Assembly: GCA_030737875.1 (NCBI GenBank)
Contig: CM060918.1
Location: 769,972,552-770,036,551, forward strand
Source: Allium sativum
Taxonomy: Eukaryota; Streptophyta; Magnoliopsida; Asparagales; Amaryllidaceae
Length of the DNA: 64,000 bases
Reading direction: 5' to 3'
Every line of letters starts with the position of its first letter. Position 1 is the stretch's first letter. The position numbers and the translations under genes are program-made. This document shows, piece by piece, positions 1 through 11,395 of this stretch. Below the pieces are notes generated by a model that made no database searches, was not told the DNA's origin, and saw only the letters and a list, made by a program, of their open reading frames with translations.

Positions 1-1598
1 CATATCCAACCATTTCAACTTCAACCTCCCAAAAATCGAGCTTCAAAACCGAAAATAAAACGCCTGCCACTCCACGCAATTACAAACCCCATTCCCAATC
101 ACATCCAAGTGTTGAATTCCAGTTCGAATACACTTACCTCACAAATCGAACCACAATCACTCGGACCGAGACCACTTCAAACCCGAAACCCAATTCGAAA
201 ATTGGTACTGCAATTTCTTCACACCTCAAAACCGATTCCGAACCTTATCTCGATATCCAAAAAAAATTAAAGAGAGAAGAGGACGGTTTGATTTCTTTTA
301 GAGGAGATCGTGTTCTTGGGTTGACTGCAATTTATAAAAAGAAGTGCGTTTATTTTGGAAAAGGAAAAAGGAGCGTTACTTTCCATTTTGACTGTATTCT
401 TTTGGGTTGCGTCCATCAAAAATGAACAAATTGACATAGTGTCTGTATATTAGTTAACGCGTGGCCTTCTTTTGAATTAACAACATTTTTGGCTTGCGTG
501 TATTTTGAATTGGGGAACTTCTTGTGTGATTTTTTTTTAAAAAAGCACCAACAAGTGTCATTCTCTTTCGGAGTGCGTACTTTCCTTGTTCAGTGTGTGT
601 GTGGCTAGAACTGGGTGCGTTGGACCAAAAACCTTTTGTGTTAGGGTGCTCTGTTTTTCTTTTGTTTGAATTGGGACGTGGTACTGACTAATTTGATTGC
701 TCCTTTTTATTTTGTTTTTGACCTTTTGATTTATTCCAACTTCCATTGTTTTCAATTTCTTTTCTCCAACTTAAAAAAAAGGAGAAATCAGAACCAAAGT
801 AAAGGAGAGTTCAAGCATCAATCAAAAAAATTCAGCGGTCAAGCAATTTGCAATTAGCATAATCTGAATTGTTGGAGCGGTTGCACACCAAGTGGGGTGT
901 GAACGCGCTAGCGCGACTCAATTGCACTGGACGGACTGCCGATCAAGGTGAGTATTTTCTAACTCTACAGGGACCACTGCAGCGAATAAAAAATATATAT
1001 AGACATTGCTTGTAAAAATCTTCTACAGGGCATCGGCTTGCTTGTAAAAAAGAAATTTGTTTTTATTTATTTATTTATTTATTTCTGCAATTGTCTGTTC
1101 TGTGATTGTTCTGAGACTGTTCATTCTGTGACTAATTAAAAAAAATCCCACTCATCTTAGTTTTTTTTCTAAGGACTTCATTATATTTTGACAAATTGGT
1201 TTTGTTCTAACGGATAATTTCTCGGTGTCTAGACTACGGCAGAGTAATAACCGTTTATAAATATTACGGTGATTCGTAAATATTATATCGGTTGTTCCTC
1301 TGAAGGTACTTAAACCTTCGGCTGCATTGCTAGGGTGATTCCTGGTGCACCGATAACTCCTGTCCGTTAACTGGTTGAGAAATCTTTTGTTGAAATAAAT
1401 CAAACCGTCATTATATAATTCTAGAAATTGTAAATAAGTAATTTGCATTAGGTTCATTAAAAAAAACATTTTTCTTTTGTGTCTAATTCATTTTCTCTAA
1501 AAAAAAAAGAATTTCAAAAACAATTCTCGTTTTGTAAAAAAATAAAATCGCTTCTACTCTCTTCTCAAATTTGTTCTTTCTCTTCTTTGCGCTAGTGC
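1..1598 (+). other. Athila leader (5' UTR), no gene
   Basis: Non-coding leader upstream of gag. Bases 1-260 are A/C-rich and G-poor; 480-780 are T-rich on +, and the same A/C-rich then T-rich order is seen in the related element at 44220-49990. A perfect 12-bp palindrome (CGCGCTAGCGCG) lies at 904-915. ORFs on either strand here are short, have no recognisable domain and are treated as chance. Confidence 0.6.
948..1595 (+). other. candidate leader intron of Athila element
   Basis: A consensus plant 5' splice site (CAAG|GTGAGT) begins at 948. A pyrimidine-rich tract followed by GCTAG ends at 1595, three bases before an ATG at 1599 that opens the gag-like frame. Alternative acceptors (CTACAG|GG) occur near 969 and 1028. 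Splicing is inferred from motifs only. Confidence 0.3.
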
Positions 1599-2975
1599 AT
1601 GCGTAGTTGGACCCGTGATCCTTCTACTAATCGTTTAGTCCGAACAAACATTCCTTTAACCATGACCGAAGAAAACCCCCTCGAACTCTTATGGATAGAT
1701 ACTTCTCCGATCGGGTGTCTATCCCATCTTGCATCATATTGCCCGCTCCAACGGGTAACCACTTCGAAATTCATTCGAACCACATAAATACTCTTCCAAA
1801 ATTCGGCAATCTTGAACGAGATGATCCTTATATATTTTTAACCAAATTTGAACAAGTTTGTGCAACCATGAAATTTCAACAATTAAGTGACGATGGAATC
1901 AAACTTAGGTTAATTCCATTTGCACTTACCGATTATGCTGAGAAATGGTTGTATAGCTTGCCTTCAAATACGATTGGAACTTGGAGTGAATTTGTGAACA
2001 TTTTTCTAAAGAAATTTTACCCTCTGGAAAAAACATCCAAAATTCGAAATGTAACGATCTCAAGCGTCTCAGCCCTCATGTTACAAATGTAACGATCTTA
2101 ACCACATCGCCGATCAATGCCCACATTCGTTAGAACAACTCAACGCATTTAATAAAGCTAGGAATGACCCATTCTCCCCAACGTACAATCCAGGTTGGAG
2201 AAATCATCCTAACTTCTCTTGGTCCCAAAACAATGGAAATTCGAATTCAGTTCGACCTCCTTTTCAATCATTTTCAAATAATCCTTCGAATCCCCCCTTT
2301 CAACAAAATCAATTCCAGAATCTTGCGCCATCTTGTCAAAATCAAGCACAACCATCTTCTATTCCCCAAGACATAGCCGATTGACATCACTTGAAAAATC
2401 TCGAAGAATTGAGTAAAGCAACGACTCAAAATCTCCAGTCAAATACCAATCTTCAAAATTTATTGAATTCACACATGCAAAACACGAGTCAATCTATTGC
2501 TAAACTTGAAATGCAAATGAGTCAGTTGGCTACTTCTGTAAGTGAACGGGGAAGAGGCACTTTCCCGAGTCAACCCATTCCAAATCCTAGGAGTCAAAAT
2601 TCTAATTCAAACCAAGCTCATGTCATCCAGGATAGCAATCAAACTCAGCTGAATGCTATCATAACTTTACGACCCAGTAAGAAAATCGATCATCAAGATG
2701 AAAATTCAAATAACTTACCGAGTGTCCCTCTCGACTCTTCTAAAACCACGAACGATCCCGATTCTGAGTCCAGTTCTGCTCCAACTAAGGTAGACCGACC
2801 TACTGAGTTTCAGGTTCCATTTCCTCATCGTCTTCGACTAAAGAAACATTCCGACCAAATGGAAAAGATGTTGGAAATTTTTAAACAAGTGAAAGTTAAC
2901 ATCCCTCTTCTTGACATCATTCAACAAGTCCCCACTTACGCCAAATTTCTCAAAGACTTGTGTACCCAAAAATGA
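1599..2975 (+). pseudogene. gag: Athila gag remnant (capsid/nucleocapsid)
   Basis: Gag forms the particle that packages element RNA. The retrotransposon gag core is readable at about 1750-2050 (FGNLERDDPYIFLTKFEQ, then WLYSLPSNTIGTWSEF and KKFYP). After a break the frame resumes at 2088 with a weakened zinc-knuckle-like CNDLNHIADQC, a PGWRNHPNFSW stretch and a Q/N/S-rich tail with a helical segment near 2391-2520. Three frames are needed: 1599 (frame 0), 1691-2092 (frame 2), then frame 0 again. The segment between the core and the knuckle is far shorter than usual in Athila Gag, so an internal deletion is likely. A TGA at 2973 ends this part; downstream coding is in phase. Non-functional. Confidence 0.85.
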
Positions 2976-5900
2976 CACACTCATGTACCCAAGAAAGTCT
3001 TCTTAGCTGCTGGACTTAGCGATGTCTTGACCCAATCAATCCCGATCAAATACAAAGATCCTGGATGCCTAACGATCTCATGCACGATAGGCGATAAAAC
3101 AATTAATAAATGCCTAGTTGATTTGGGTGCAAGTGTCAATTTGATTCCATATTCTGTTTACCAACAACTTGGTTTGGGTGAACTTAAACCAACGAAAATA
3201 ACTCTTCAATTTGCTGATCGTTCAATTAAGAAACCCGTTGGAGAGATCGAGGACGTTCTCATCAAAGTTGGTCAATTCATTTACCCTGTCGATTTCATTG
3301 TTTTGGAAACTCAGCCTGTCAATAATTCAATGAGTAAAATTCCATTGATTTTAGGTCGACCCTTTTTGGCTACTTCAAATGCTTTGATAAATTGTCGCAA
3401 TGGTTCAATGAAAATCTCTTTTGGAAACATGACTCTAGATCTTAACATTTTCAATCTTGAAAGTAATTCAAATGAATCATGTAACCAAACCTTGGAAGTT
3501 AATGCCATCCACGAAAACTCTGAAAATGAATCCATTGACCATAATGATGAGCGTGAAGCTGAGTACAAAAAAATGTTTCAAGACACTCCTAACGAAGTCG
3601 AATATACATTACCTTTTGAATCGCTTTCAGTTGAGTCCAAATCTCATCCAAGCTCTTTGATCGAGAAACCACCAAAGTTGGATCTAAAACCTCTTCCCGA
3701 TCACCTTAAGTATGTATACTTAGGTGATGACGAAACTTGTCCTGTCATAATTTCTTCAAATTTAACTCTTGATCAAGAAACTTCTCTTCTCTCAACTCTT
3801 TCTAAAAATAAAGATGCAATCGGTTGGTCCATTTCTGACATCAAGGGAATTAGCACTGCAATAGTTTAACATCGTATTCACTTAACCGACGAAGCCAAAC
3901 CCACTCGTGAAGCGCAGCGTAGGCTTAACCCTAAGATGAAAGAGGTAGTTCGCTAAGAAATTCTTAAACTTCTTGATAACGGTATCATTTACCCAATTTC
4001 TGATAGCCTATGGGTTAGTCCCATTCACGTTGTTCCTAAAAAATCTGGACTCACCGTTGTCGCAAATGACCAAAATGAACTTATTCCAACTCGTACTCAA
4101 ACGGGTTGGCGTGTTTGCATCGATTATCGAAAATTGAATGCTGCAACACGTAAAGACCACTTTCCTCTTCCTTTCATCGATCAAATGCTCCAACGTTTAG
4201 CCGGTCACGAATTTTACTGCTTTCTTGATGGTTATTCCGGTTATAACCAAATTCCAATTGCTCCCGAAGATCAAGAAAAAACGACTTTCACATGTCCATA
4301 CGGTACCTTTGCTTACCGACGTATGCCTTTCGGTCTTTGCAATGCTCCTGCAACTTTCCAATGATGTATGGTTGGAATTTTTTCTGATATGATCGAACGC
4401 TTTCTTGAAGTCTTTATGGATGATTTTTCGATCTTTGGAGATTCTTTTTCATCTTGCTTACATCATCTTGAACTTGTTTTAAATCGATGTAAAGAAAAAC
4501 ACTTAACGTTGAATTGGGAAAAATGCCACTTTATGGTCAAACAAGGAATTGTCCTTGGACACGTAATTTCAAATAATGGCATTGAGGTGGATAAAGCGAA
4601 AGTTGACGTTATTTCAAAACTACCCATTCCAAAATGCGTTAAGGACATTCGTTCATTTCTTGGGCATGCTGGTTTCTACCGACGCTTTGTGAAAGATTTT
4701 AGCAAAATTGCTCGTCCTTTGACTACTCTTCTAGGAAAGGACATCCCATTCGAATTTAACTCTGAATGTGTCGCTTCTTTTGAACGTCTTAAAAAAGAAC
4801 TCATTTCAGCTCCGATAATTCGTGCACCCAACTGGGACCTTCCTTTGGAAATCATGTGTGACGCTTCTAACTTCGCTGTTGGTGCTGTCTTAGGACAACG
4901 CATCAAAAAAATCCTTCACGTCATTTACTACGCTAGTATAACCTTAAACGATGCTCAACTGGATTATACGACCACCGAAAAAGAACTTTTTGCTGTCGTT
5001 TTTGCACTCGAGAAGTTTCGACCTTACTTGGTTTGTTCCCACGTCACGGTCTACACTGACCATTCTGCTCTTCGACACCTTTTTGCTAAAAAGGATGCTA
5101 AGTCACGCTTAATTCGGTGGATCCTTTTACTGCAAGAATTTGATCTTACAATCAATGACAAAAAAGGATCCGATAACGTCATAGCCGATCACTTATCTCG
5201 TCTTCCCAACACACCATCTTATTTGCCAATCAATGAAATTTTTCCCGACGAACAACTCCTTTCTGTTTCAATCGACCCTTGGTTCGCCGACATAGTGAAC
5301 TATCTAGTCACTAAGGAAACACCCTCTTTTTGGTCCAAACAAGATAAATACAAATTCCTTTCCCAAGTAAAATACTTCTATTGGGATGATACATACTTGT
5401 TTAAGTATTGTTCGGACCAAATCATTCGTCGATGCGTTCCTGATAGCGAAATTAGGAGTGTTCTCTCATTCTGCAATGATCATGCATGCGGTGGACATTT
5501 TGGCCCTAGGAAAACCGCTGAAAAGGTGCTTCAATGTGGTTTTTATTGGCCTACTCTCTTTTAAGACTCGTTCGAATTCTGTAAAACTTGCAATCGTTGT
5601 CAAATGCTAGGAAAGATTTCTCGACGGAATATGATGCCTTTGAACCCCATCCTTACGATCGAGCTCTTTGATGTATGGGGTATTGACTTTATGGGACCTT
5701 TTCCAAACTCCTTTAGAAACTTGTATATTCTTCTCGCTGTCAATTACGTTTCGAAATGGGTCGAAGCAGTTCCACGTAGAACAAATGATCATAAAATTGT
5801 TGTGAAATTTCTAAAAGAAAACATCTTTTCGAGGTTCGGTATACCTCGCACAATAATAAGCGACAATGGAACGCATTTCTGTAATCGATCTTTTGAATCC

Positions 5901-6575
5901 TTAATGAAGAAATACTCAATAACCCACAAGTTATCCACTCCTTATCATCCGCAAACTTGTGGCCAAGTCGAAGTGTCGAATCGTCAAATCAAACAAATTT
6001 TGGAGAAAACTGTAAATAAAAACCGAAAAGATTGGTCGCAAAAATTGACCAATGCACTTTGGGCTTACCGTACTGCTTTTAAAACTAATATTGGAATGAC
6101 CCCTTTCCGATTGGTTTACGGTAAAGCCTGTCATTTACCTGTTGAAATTGAACATAAAGCGCTTTGGGCAATAAAGAAATTAAACTTTGATCTTGAACAA
6201 GCTGGCGAAAACCGAAAATTGCAACTCAACGAATTGGAAGAAATTAGGAATGATGCATATGAAAACGCAAAAATTTACAAGGAAAAAACCAAAGTTTTTC
6301 ATGATAAGTCAATCCTAAGAAAAACATTTTCGCCAGACCAAAAAGTTCTATTGTATGACTCACGACTGCATTTATTCCCTGGGAAATTAAAATCGAGATG
6401 GACCGGACCATATGTTGTTCGGACTGTTTTTCCACATGGTGCTATTGAAATAGAAAACCCGAGGGATGGATCCATATTCAAGGTCAATGGTCAACGTCTA
6501 AAACCGTTCTTGGAATTGCCCACTGATCAAGAGGAGGAGCTCATGGTTCTTCATGAGCCATGCTACGTGAAGTAA
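2976..6575 (+). pseudogene. pol: Athila pol remnant: protease, RT, RNase H, integrase
   Basis: One reading frame runs from 2976 to 6575 but is cut by in-frame stops at 3867, 3954, 4362 and 5562. Domains in order: aspartic protease with DLGAS at about 3120; reverse transcriptase from about 3870, with VCIDYRKLN near 4115, MPFGLCNAPATF before 4362 and FMDD at 4413-4424; RNase H with CDAS (Asp codon at 4860), TTEKE and YTDHSAL; integrase zinc finger HHCC around 5475-5600; integrase core with Asp codons at 5685 and 5862 and Glu at 5970 (D,D-35-E). The C-terminus ends at 6575 without a chromodomain, as expected for Athila rather than chromoviruses. Catalytic residues survive although the frame is dead, which suggests relatively recent decay. 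Confidence 0.93.
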
Positions 6576-7924
6576 GAAAGTTAAGTGTAACCCTTCTTTG
6601 TAAATATGTAAATATTTCTCTTCTTTTTAACTCATTGTGTCATGCATTGACTGTGAGGACACAGTTGAAATTAAGTGTGGGGGGGTTTCATTTTCATTCT
6701 GTTTTGCATAGTTTAAGTTAGCTTCTTTTTTTTTCCTTTCTTTTTTTGCATTTTTTTCCCTTTCTTTTTCAGAAAAAAAACCCAGAAAAAGTAAAAGCTT
6801 CGCACTTCTATTTACTTTTAAATAAGACATGATGGAGTTAGTATATAATTTTGGTCGTTCGATTTAAATATTTGGAAATTTACTTCTCTTAGCGGATAAT
6901 GAAAGGAAAGTTTGAATTATGAGCAAATTTGGTGTAACTGGTATATTGGGAAATTCGTAGGTGATGAGTATGAAATGTGTTCTAAATTGTAATCCGATTA
7001 AATGAATGGTTGATTTAGACTACTTGCGATAACATTTTAGATCGTTTAAGTGAAGTTATGCTAAGAAATTCTCGCTTAACTCTCTCTCTTGTGTAAAAAA
7101 AAAGAAGAAGAAAAAAAGTGTATATATATAATTATCCAAGGGTATCCAACATTGCTGGTACATCTGGCGTTGGTGTGCAAACCCGCCAAGCTCTTTCCGA
7201 CACCTTGTTGACAAAGTCAGCGTCGTTATATCTTGGTCTCATTTTATGAGTTGGACACCTAAGGATTACCGACATCTTGTTGACAAAGTCAGCGTTGGTC
7301 TGCACAATCCGCCAAGCTCTGTCCCAAATTCTCACGGGTGGTATACCTTGGTCTTTTAGGTTAGGTGTTTGTAAATACTAATAATGTAAATATTTTGTAA
7401 TAAAGAGAGAGTAAGCACTTGAAATCCAAGCACACTCTTCACTTATTCAACCTAATGTGTTAACAAAAAGGAAGTTAAGCTGCCGTTTTACGATTGTTGA
7501 TATCGATTATAGAATTCATTTCATATTTGCACTATGTTTCTACCAAAACAACTGGCCTAGCTGGAGGAGTTTATGATGATAACCTGACTTTTGTTTGAAG
7601 TTTTGATTAGTAATGGACTTAAATTTCATAATGGCGACCCAAATTTTTGTAACTCATTCGTGAAATATTTAAAAGTAAATTGTCCATTTGTAAATATTTC
7701 TTTAAAAACATGCGTTCATATTGTAAATATTTTCTAATTTTGCATTTTGTACATACCTTATTGCTTTTGGATTTTGTGGGTAGTATCCGCTGAAAACCCT
7801 CACGAGACAACACTCGTCATACTGGGGACACCCAGACGTTTAACGGCTTGTTGCATACGCTAAATGCAATCGTGCTTCCTACGAAAGTGTGACATATCTT
7901 AGTTTAGTTTATTCGAGGACGAAT
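6576..7924 (+). other. Athila 3' UTR with blocks conserved in the element at 42778-52991
   Basis: No coding sequence is supported, and there is no env-like frame. Two blocks (about 7137-7370 and 7760-7930) are strongly similar to 51006-51260 and 51640-51815. The first block contains an imperfect internal duplication around the phrase TTGTTGACAAAGTCAGCG (near 7209 and 7274). Confidence 0.75.
6673..6685 (+). other. internal PPT-like tract downstream of pol
   Basis: AAGTGTGGGGGGG lies about 100 bp after the pol stop. It resembles the terminal tract at 7925-7943 but is not followed by an LTR. The related element has counterparts near 50370 and 50577. It could be a secondary plus-strand priming site. 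Confidence 0.4.
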
Positions 7925-7943
7925 AAAAAGAAAAGTGTGGGGG
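7925..7943 (+). other. polypurine tract (plus-strand primer), Athila
   Basis: A purine run ending AAGTGTGGGGG sits four bases before the TG that starts the 3' LTR. This is the expected position for RNase H-resistant plus-strand priming. Confidence 0.8.
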
Positions 7944-7947
7944 TATT

Positions 7948-9395
7948 TGATATACACGTAAATGTGTATATTTTATCCGCTTATTTATCTTATTTTATAT
8001 TTAAAATAATTGATACTGTGTATTTATAGTTGTGTTTTTAGTTTATTTATGATGAATGAATTAATGCACGTAAATGTTGAAAAGCTTGAAGAATTGGTGT
8101 ATGAAGAGTATTGATTTTGAGAGTAAGATTAAAGCTTGAAGAAATATTGCTGTTCAACCACCTTCTACCGCATATGTTAATCCAATGTCTTTTCATAAAG
8201 ATAGCTTGTTGCAGATGTTATGGAGTTCCTATTCATGCACAAAACAATTGATATCGATGTCATTTGATGCTCGCAAGCTACTACAATGGAAAATCTATTC
8301 ATTCGCGTTCACATTGGCTCATTTGAAAGGCTTTCCACTCACATGCGTTCACATTTAGCTACTTGGTTATTTTGAAAAAGGGATTTTGTCCCACATTGTG
8401 GAATGAGCCTCTTAGCCTTGGCCAATACAACTATAAATACCTTGTACCTTATTCATGTAAAGACACACTTAGTTTTATTCTGTAATTCTCTTCTTGGAAT
8501 AAAACTCTTCTTTCTCTTTTCTGTTTAGTTTTATTTACATGTATTTTCTTTTCTGCAATTAGTGTAGCTATTTAGTTAATATCTTTCCTTAAGTCCTTAC
8601 TAGTTTTTCTTCAATGTTGAAATATATTTGTATTGAAATAATAACACAAATGAGGAGCTAAACCCCTACAATTTAGGGGTGATGAAGCTCCCTAATCACA
8701 TAGATTCAACATAGTTTATTCTTCACGGTCTCTATTTGTGTTTATTAAAGAATGGATGTTTAGCGTATTTTGTTAATCATATTTGGTTTTGAGGATCTAT
8801 GCCTCTAATTAATAGAGGATAGATCATGCTTGATCAAATGACACAAATAATTTACCTTTTCATCTATATATTATTTTGGCAACAAGAGGAAGTGTTAATC
8901 TACATTTGATATTCTATATTACTAATTATTAGTAAATAGAGTATTCTTAAAATTGATGTTGCTTTCAACTTGTTTTCTTTTTCGTGAGAACTGAATAGTG
9001 AATTAGATTTATGTTATAGTTTGATGACTTATATTATACTAATTAATAGCATAAATATGTCATACTTATAATAAACACAAAATATAATCTCACTAATGAC
9101 CAAACAAATAGAGAACATAATTTCATGATGTTGATTTGTGTGATTTAGAGAGTGAAAACACCTCTAAGTTGCTCTTAACCAATAGTTTCATTCTCAACTT
9201 AGTCATTAATTTTGTTAAATTTTATTTAACTCAATTCATAGTTTGGTTTAATTTGATTGAATAGAATTTAAAATAATTCTTTCCCTGTGGATCGACCCGT
9301 ATTCGCCACGTACTAACAATTGTATGCCGTGCGCTTGCGGTTTATTTCAATATTCGCGACGATTTTCTAATTCATAGAATATTCGTCGTCGAACA
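7948..9395 (+). repeat. Athila 3' LTR
   Basis: It starts TGATATACACG directly after the PPT and is inferred to end at ...CGTCGAACA (9395). Near its end it shares the phrase GTGCGCTTGC with the LTRs at 43941 and 52991, but most of the LTR differs, so the two are different families. It contains a TATA box (8432) and AATAAA (8498). No 5' LTR is available for comparison. Confidence 0.75.
8432..8439 (+). promoter_or_regulatory. LTR TATA box
   Basis: TATAAATA about 485 bp into the LTR, followed 66 bp later by AATAAA at 8498-8503. This gives a conventional U3/R layout with transcription start near 8465. Confidence 0.6.
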
Positions 9396-9397
9396 AT

Positions 9398-9645
9398 AAA
9401 GTTAGGCATTTACAAGAAGAAATGCATGATTTGCGTAATAATGTTTTTGAGTTAGAAAAAGAAAACAAATCTCTTAGAGCTATGCGTAGGGCTTATAATA
9501 GGGCTTTGAAGCTTCGGTCAAACCCTCTGATCATCTTGATGAAATGAGTAGAAAAGTACGAAAGCTAAATAAGCTACTAAGTATTGCACTTAGTCATGCC
9601 ATTAATCCCTCTTTATCTGAGGATGGAGAGGACCTAGATATTTGA
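9398..9645 (+). pseudogene. broken coiled-coil reading frame beside the Athila LTR
   Basis: Reading from 9398, a charged helical stretch (QEEMHDLRNNVFELEKENKS, then LRAMRRAYNRALKLR) runs in one frame and hits a stop at 9545. The neighbouring frame continues with DEMSRKVRKLNKLLSIALSH and ends EDGEDLDI at a TGA (9643-9645). Heptad-like Leu/Lys/Glu spacing suggests a coiled coil. The family is not recognised. It could be the C-terminal end of a host gene or of another retroelement ORF into which the Athila element inserted. The one-frame break near 9520 makes it a pseudogene as it stands. Confidence 0.45.
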
Positions 9646-10009
9646 TGACATTTTGTAATAGTGATATATAATTATACCCCTATTTGGGCTACTGAGAATG
9701 TAACTTTTGTGAATGAAATTATGTATTGATGGTATTTATTATGCAAATAGCCGTTGATAATAAATGCAGATGACAATTGTTTGTACATAAATGGTTTACG
9801 AGTTTTACCTGACAGGAGGCAACCATTTTATCCAGAGCCATTTTGATGACGTGCTTTCCCCTGAGAGCGTATTTCTGGTTGTGCTGATTTACCTCAGAAT
9901 TCCTTCATTAGCAAATTATGAGCTTTCTGATCCATCCCATACTAGGATCGTCTGGTAGAGGACTGGAAATTAGCTTCTGATGCTTCAATAGAGCCCTCGG
10001 TCTATTTTA
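9646..10009. other. unassigned sequence
   Basis: No ORF, RNA gene or repeat could be supported. It lies between the coiled-coil remnant and the start of the 10010 tandem repeat. Confidence 0.5.
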
Positions 10010-10550
10010 AGCGTGGTAGGAGTCCCGAATAAACCCGGATTCAGGTATTGAAATAAAACCAGGAATTTACTTTCGGTGTTTGCGGAAGTCATGAACCAAC
10101 CTTTGTTTGGGTAATTAAAGATTAACGGTAAGAAATCTCCTTTCGGTATTAATAGAGATTTCGAATTATCCTTTATCCAGGTAATATAAAGATGGAAGAT
10201 CGGAAATCTCCTTTCGGTATTTGCTAAGAACTGAACCAACCCAGATTCGGGTGTTAATATAGAAGGCTTGAAACTACCGTTGTTTACGCAATTAGAGATT
10301 GAGTACCACCAACTCCCTTCCGGTACTTGTGATGAATTAAATCAACCCAGTTTTGGGTATTAGCATAGAAGACCTGAACCAAACCTTGTCTAGATAATTA
10401 GAGATTGAGTACCAGCAATTCCCTTTCGGTATTTGTGATGAATTAAATCAACCCAGATTTGGGTATTAGAATAGAACACCTGAACCAAACCTTGTCCAAG
10501 TAATTAGAGATTGAGTGCCAGAAATTCCCTTCCGGTATCAGTATTTCGGT
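10010..10550. repeat. degenerate tandem repeat, units about 70 and 105-110 bp
   Basis: The phrase CTTTCGGTATT or a variant recurs near 10065, 10133, 10204, 10309, 10419 and 10524. Spacings are about 68, 71, 105, 110 and 105 bp. Several units carry ACCCA-(4)-TGGGT, a small inverted repeat. Confidence 0.8.
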
Positions 10551-10689
10551 ATCCCCTTCGGATTTGATTTGTGGAGCAGAGGTTGTACGTGCTCCTTAAG
10601 CCACTCTCTGGGCTTTTGATGTCAAAACAGAGGATGTACGTGCTTTGTTGGCCACTCTCTGGGCCTATGCGTCTGGTGCACTTGGCTAG

Positions 10690-11225
10690 CTTATCCACAA
10701 GCAGGGCCCAAGGACTTACCCGACCTCCCTCCAGGAGGCGCCTTATCCCGACCATCGTAGGGGATGATAAGGTCTTAGAAACTTAGACGGGGCCATCGTG
10801 GCACAAAACTAAGGTTTACTCTTTTGATGCTCTGCACTAACTATCATAGGTACTGATAGAGGATTACACACCACCCCCCTTCTGAGGGGTGTCCTATCCT
10901 GACCATCGTAGGTCATTATAGGGGTTTGCGTTCCCTTCTGCGGGTAACGCATAACATAAGCAGAGTTAGGACTTGCTCTTCTGTGAGCAGAGGTATGACG
11001 TGCTTAGTTCTAGCAGAGGCAAGGCGTACTCTTCTGCGAGCAGAGGCAGAGCTTGCTAATTTTTAGATGCACTACCACGACCATTTCTGGTGTGAAATGG
11101 AGGCTTACGCTTTTTATGCTTTAACCTAGCCCCCTCTGATTTGGGCATGTAGAAAGACTAAAACACCATCCCCCTCCGGGGGATGCCTCGTCCCGACCAA
11201 TTTTTGGTGATGACAAGGGTTTTTA
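10690..11225. repeat. three double-hairpin modules
   Basis: Modules near 10700-10770, 10862-10925 and 11160-11220 each have a GC-rich hairpin (CCTCC/GGAGG; CCCCT/AGGGG extended by TGT; CATCCCC/GGGGATG). Each is followed by a second stem around CCCGACCATCGTAGG or its equivalent (CTTATC/GATAAG in the first, CCTAT/ATAGG in the second). The stem sequences differ while pairing is kept. Confidence 0.7.
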
Positions 11226-11395
11226 TTTTCTTTTATCCATTTGTGGCTTGATCTGTCCTTGGTCATTTCAAGTTTGTGGGGATTTTCTTCTTTGCAATCG
11301 GGTAGATAACCCTTCTTTTCCTTTCTAGAAGATTTTACCGACATAACTTCTTATGCTTTCTTTACATATCTTTTTAATTTTCCTTTTATTAAGAA

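Larger units (their letters stand above)
1..9395 (+). mobile_element. Athila-lineage Ty3/gypsy retrotransposon, degraded, 5' end outside window
   Basis: The parts occur in element order on +: long leader, gag, protease, RT, RNase H, integrase, about 1.35 kb of 3' UTR, a polypurine tract and a 3' LTR. The protease core with DLGA, an RT with FMDD and the gene order PR-RT-RH-IN place it in Ty3/gypsy; protein wording and the AAGTGTGGGGG tracts are typical of plant Athila elements. No 5' LTR or PBS lies in the window, so the left end is off-window. At least five in-frame stops and a frameshift show that it cannot make its own proteins. The lineage is confident; the right boundary rests on TG...CA ends only, since the 5' LTR and TSD cannot be seen. 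Confidence 0.9.

Noticed and set aside
7132..7335. 67-codon - ORF in the conserved Athila 3' block
   Set aside because: The related block at 51006-51260 does not keep the frame open, so conservation is not at protein level.
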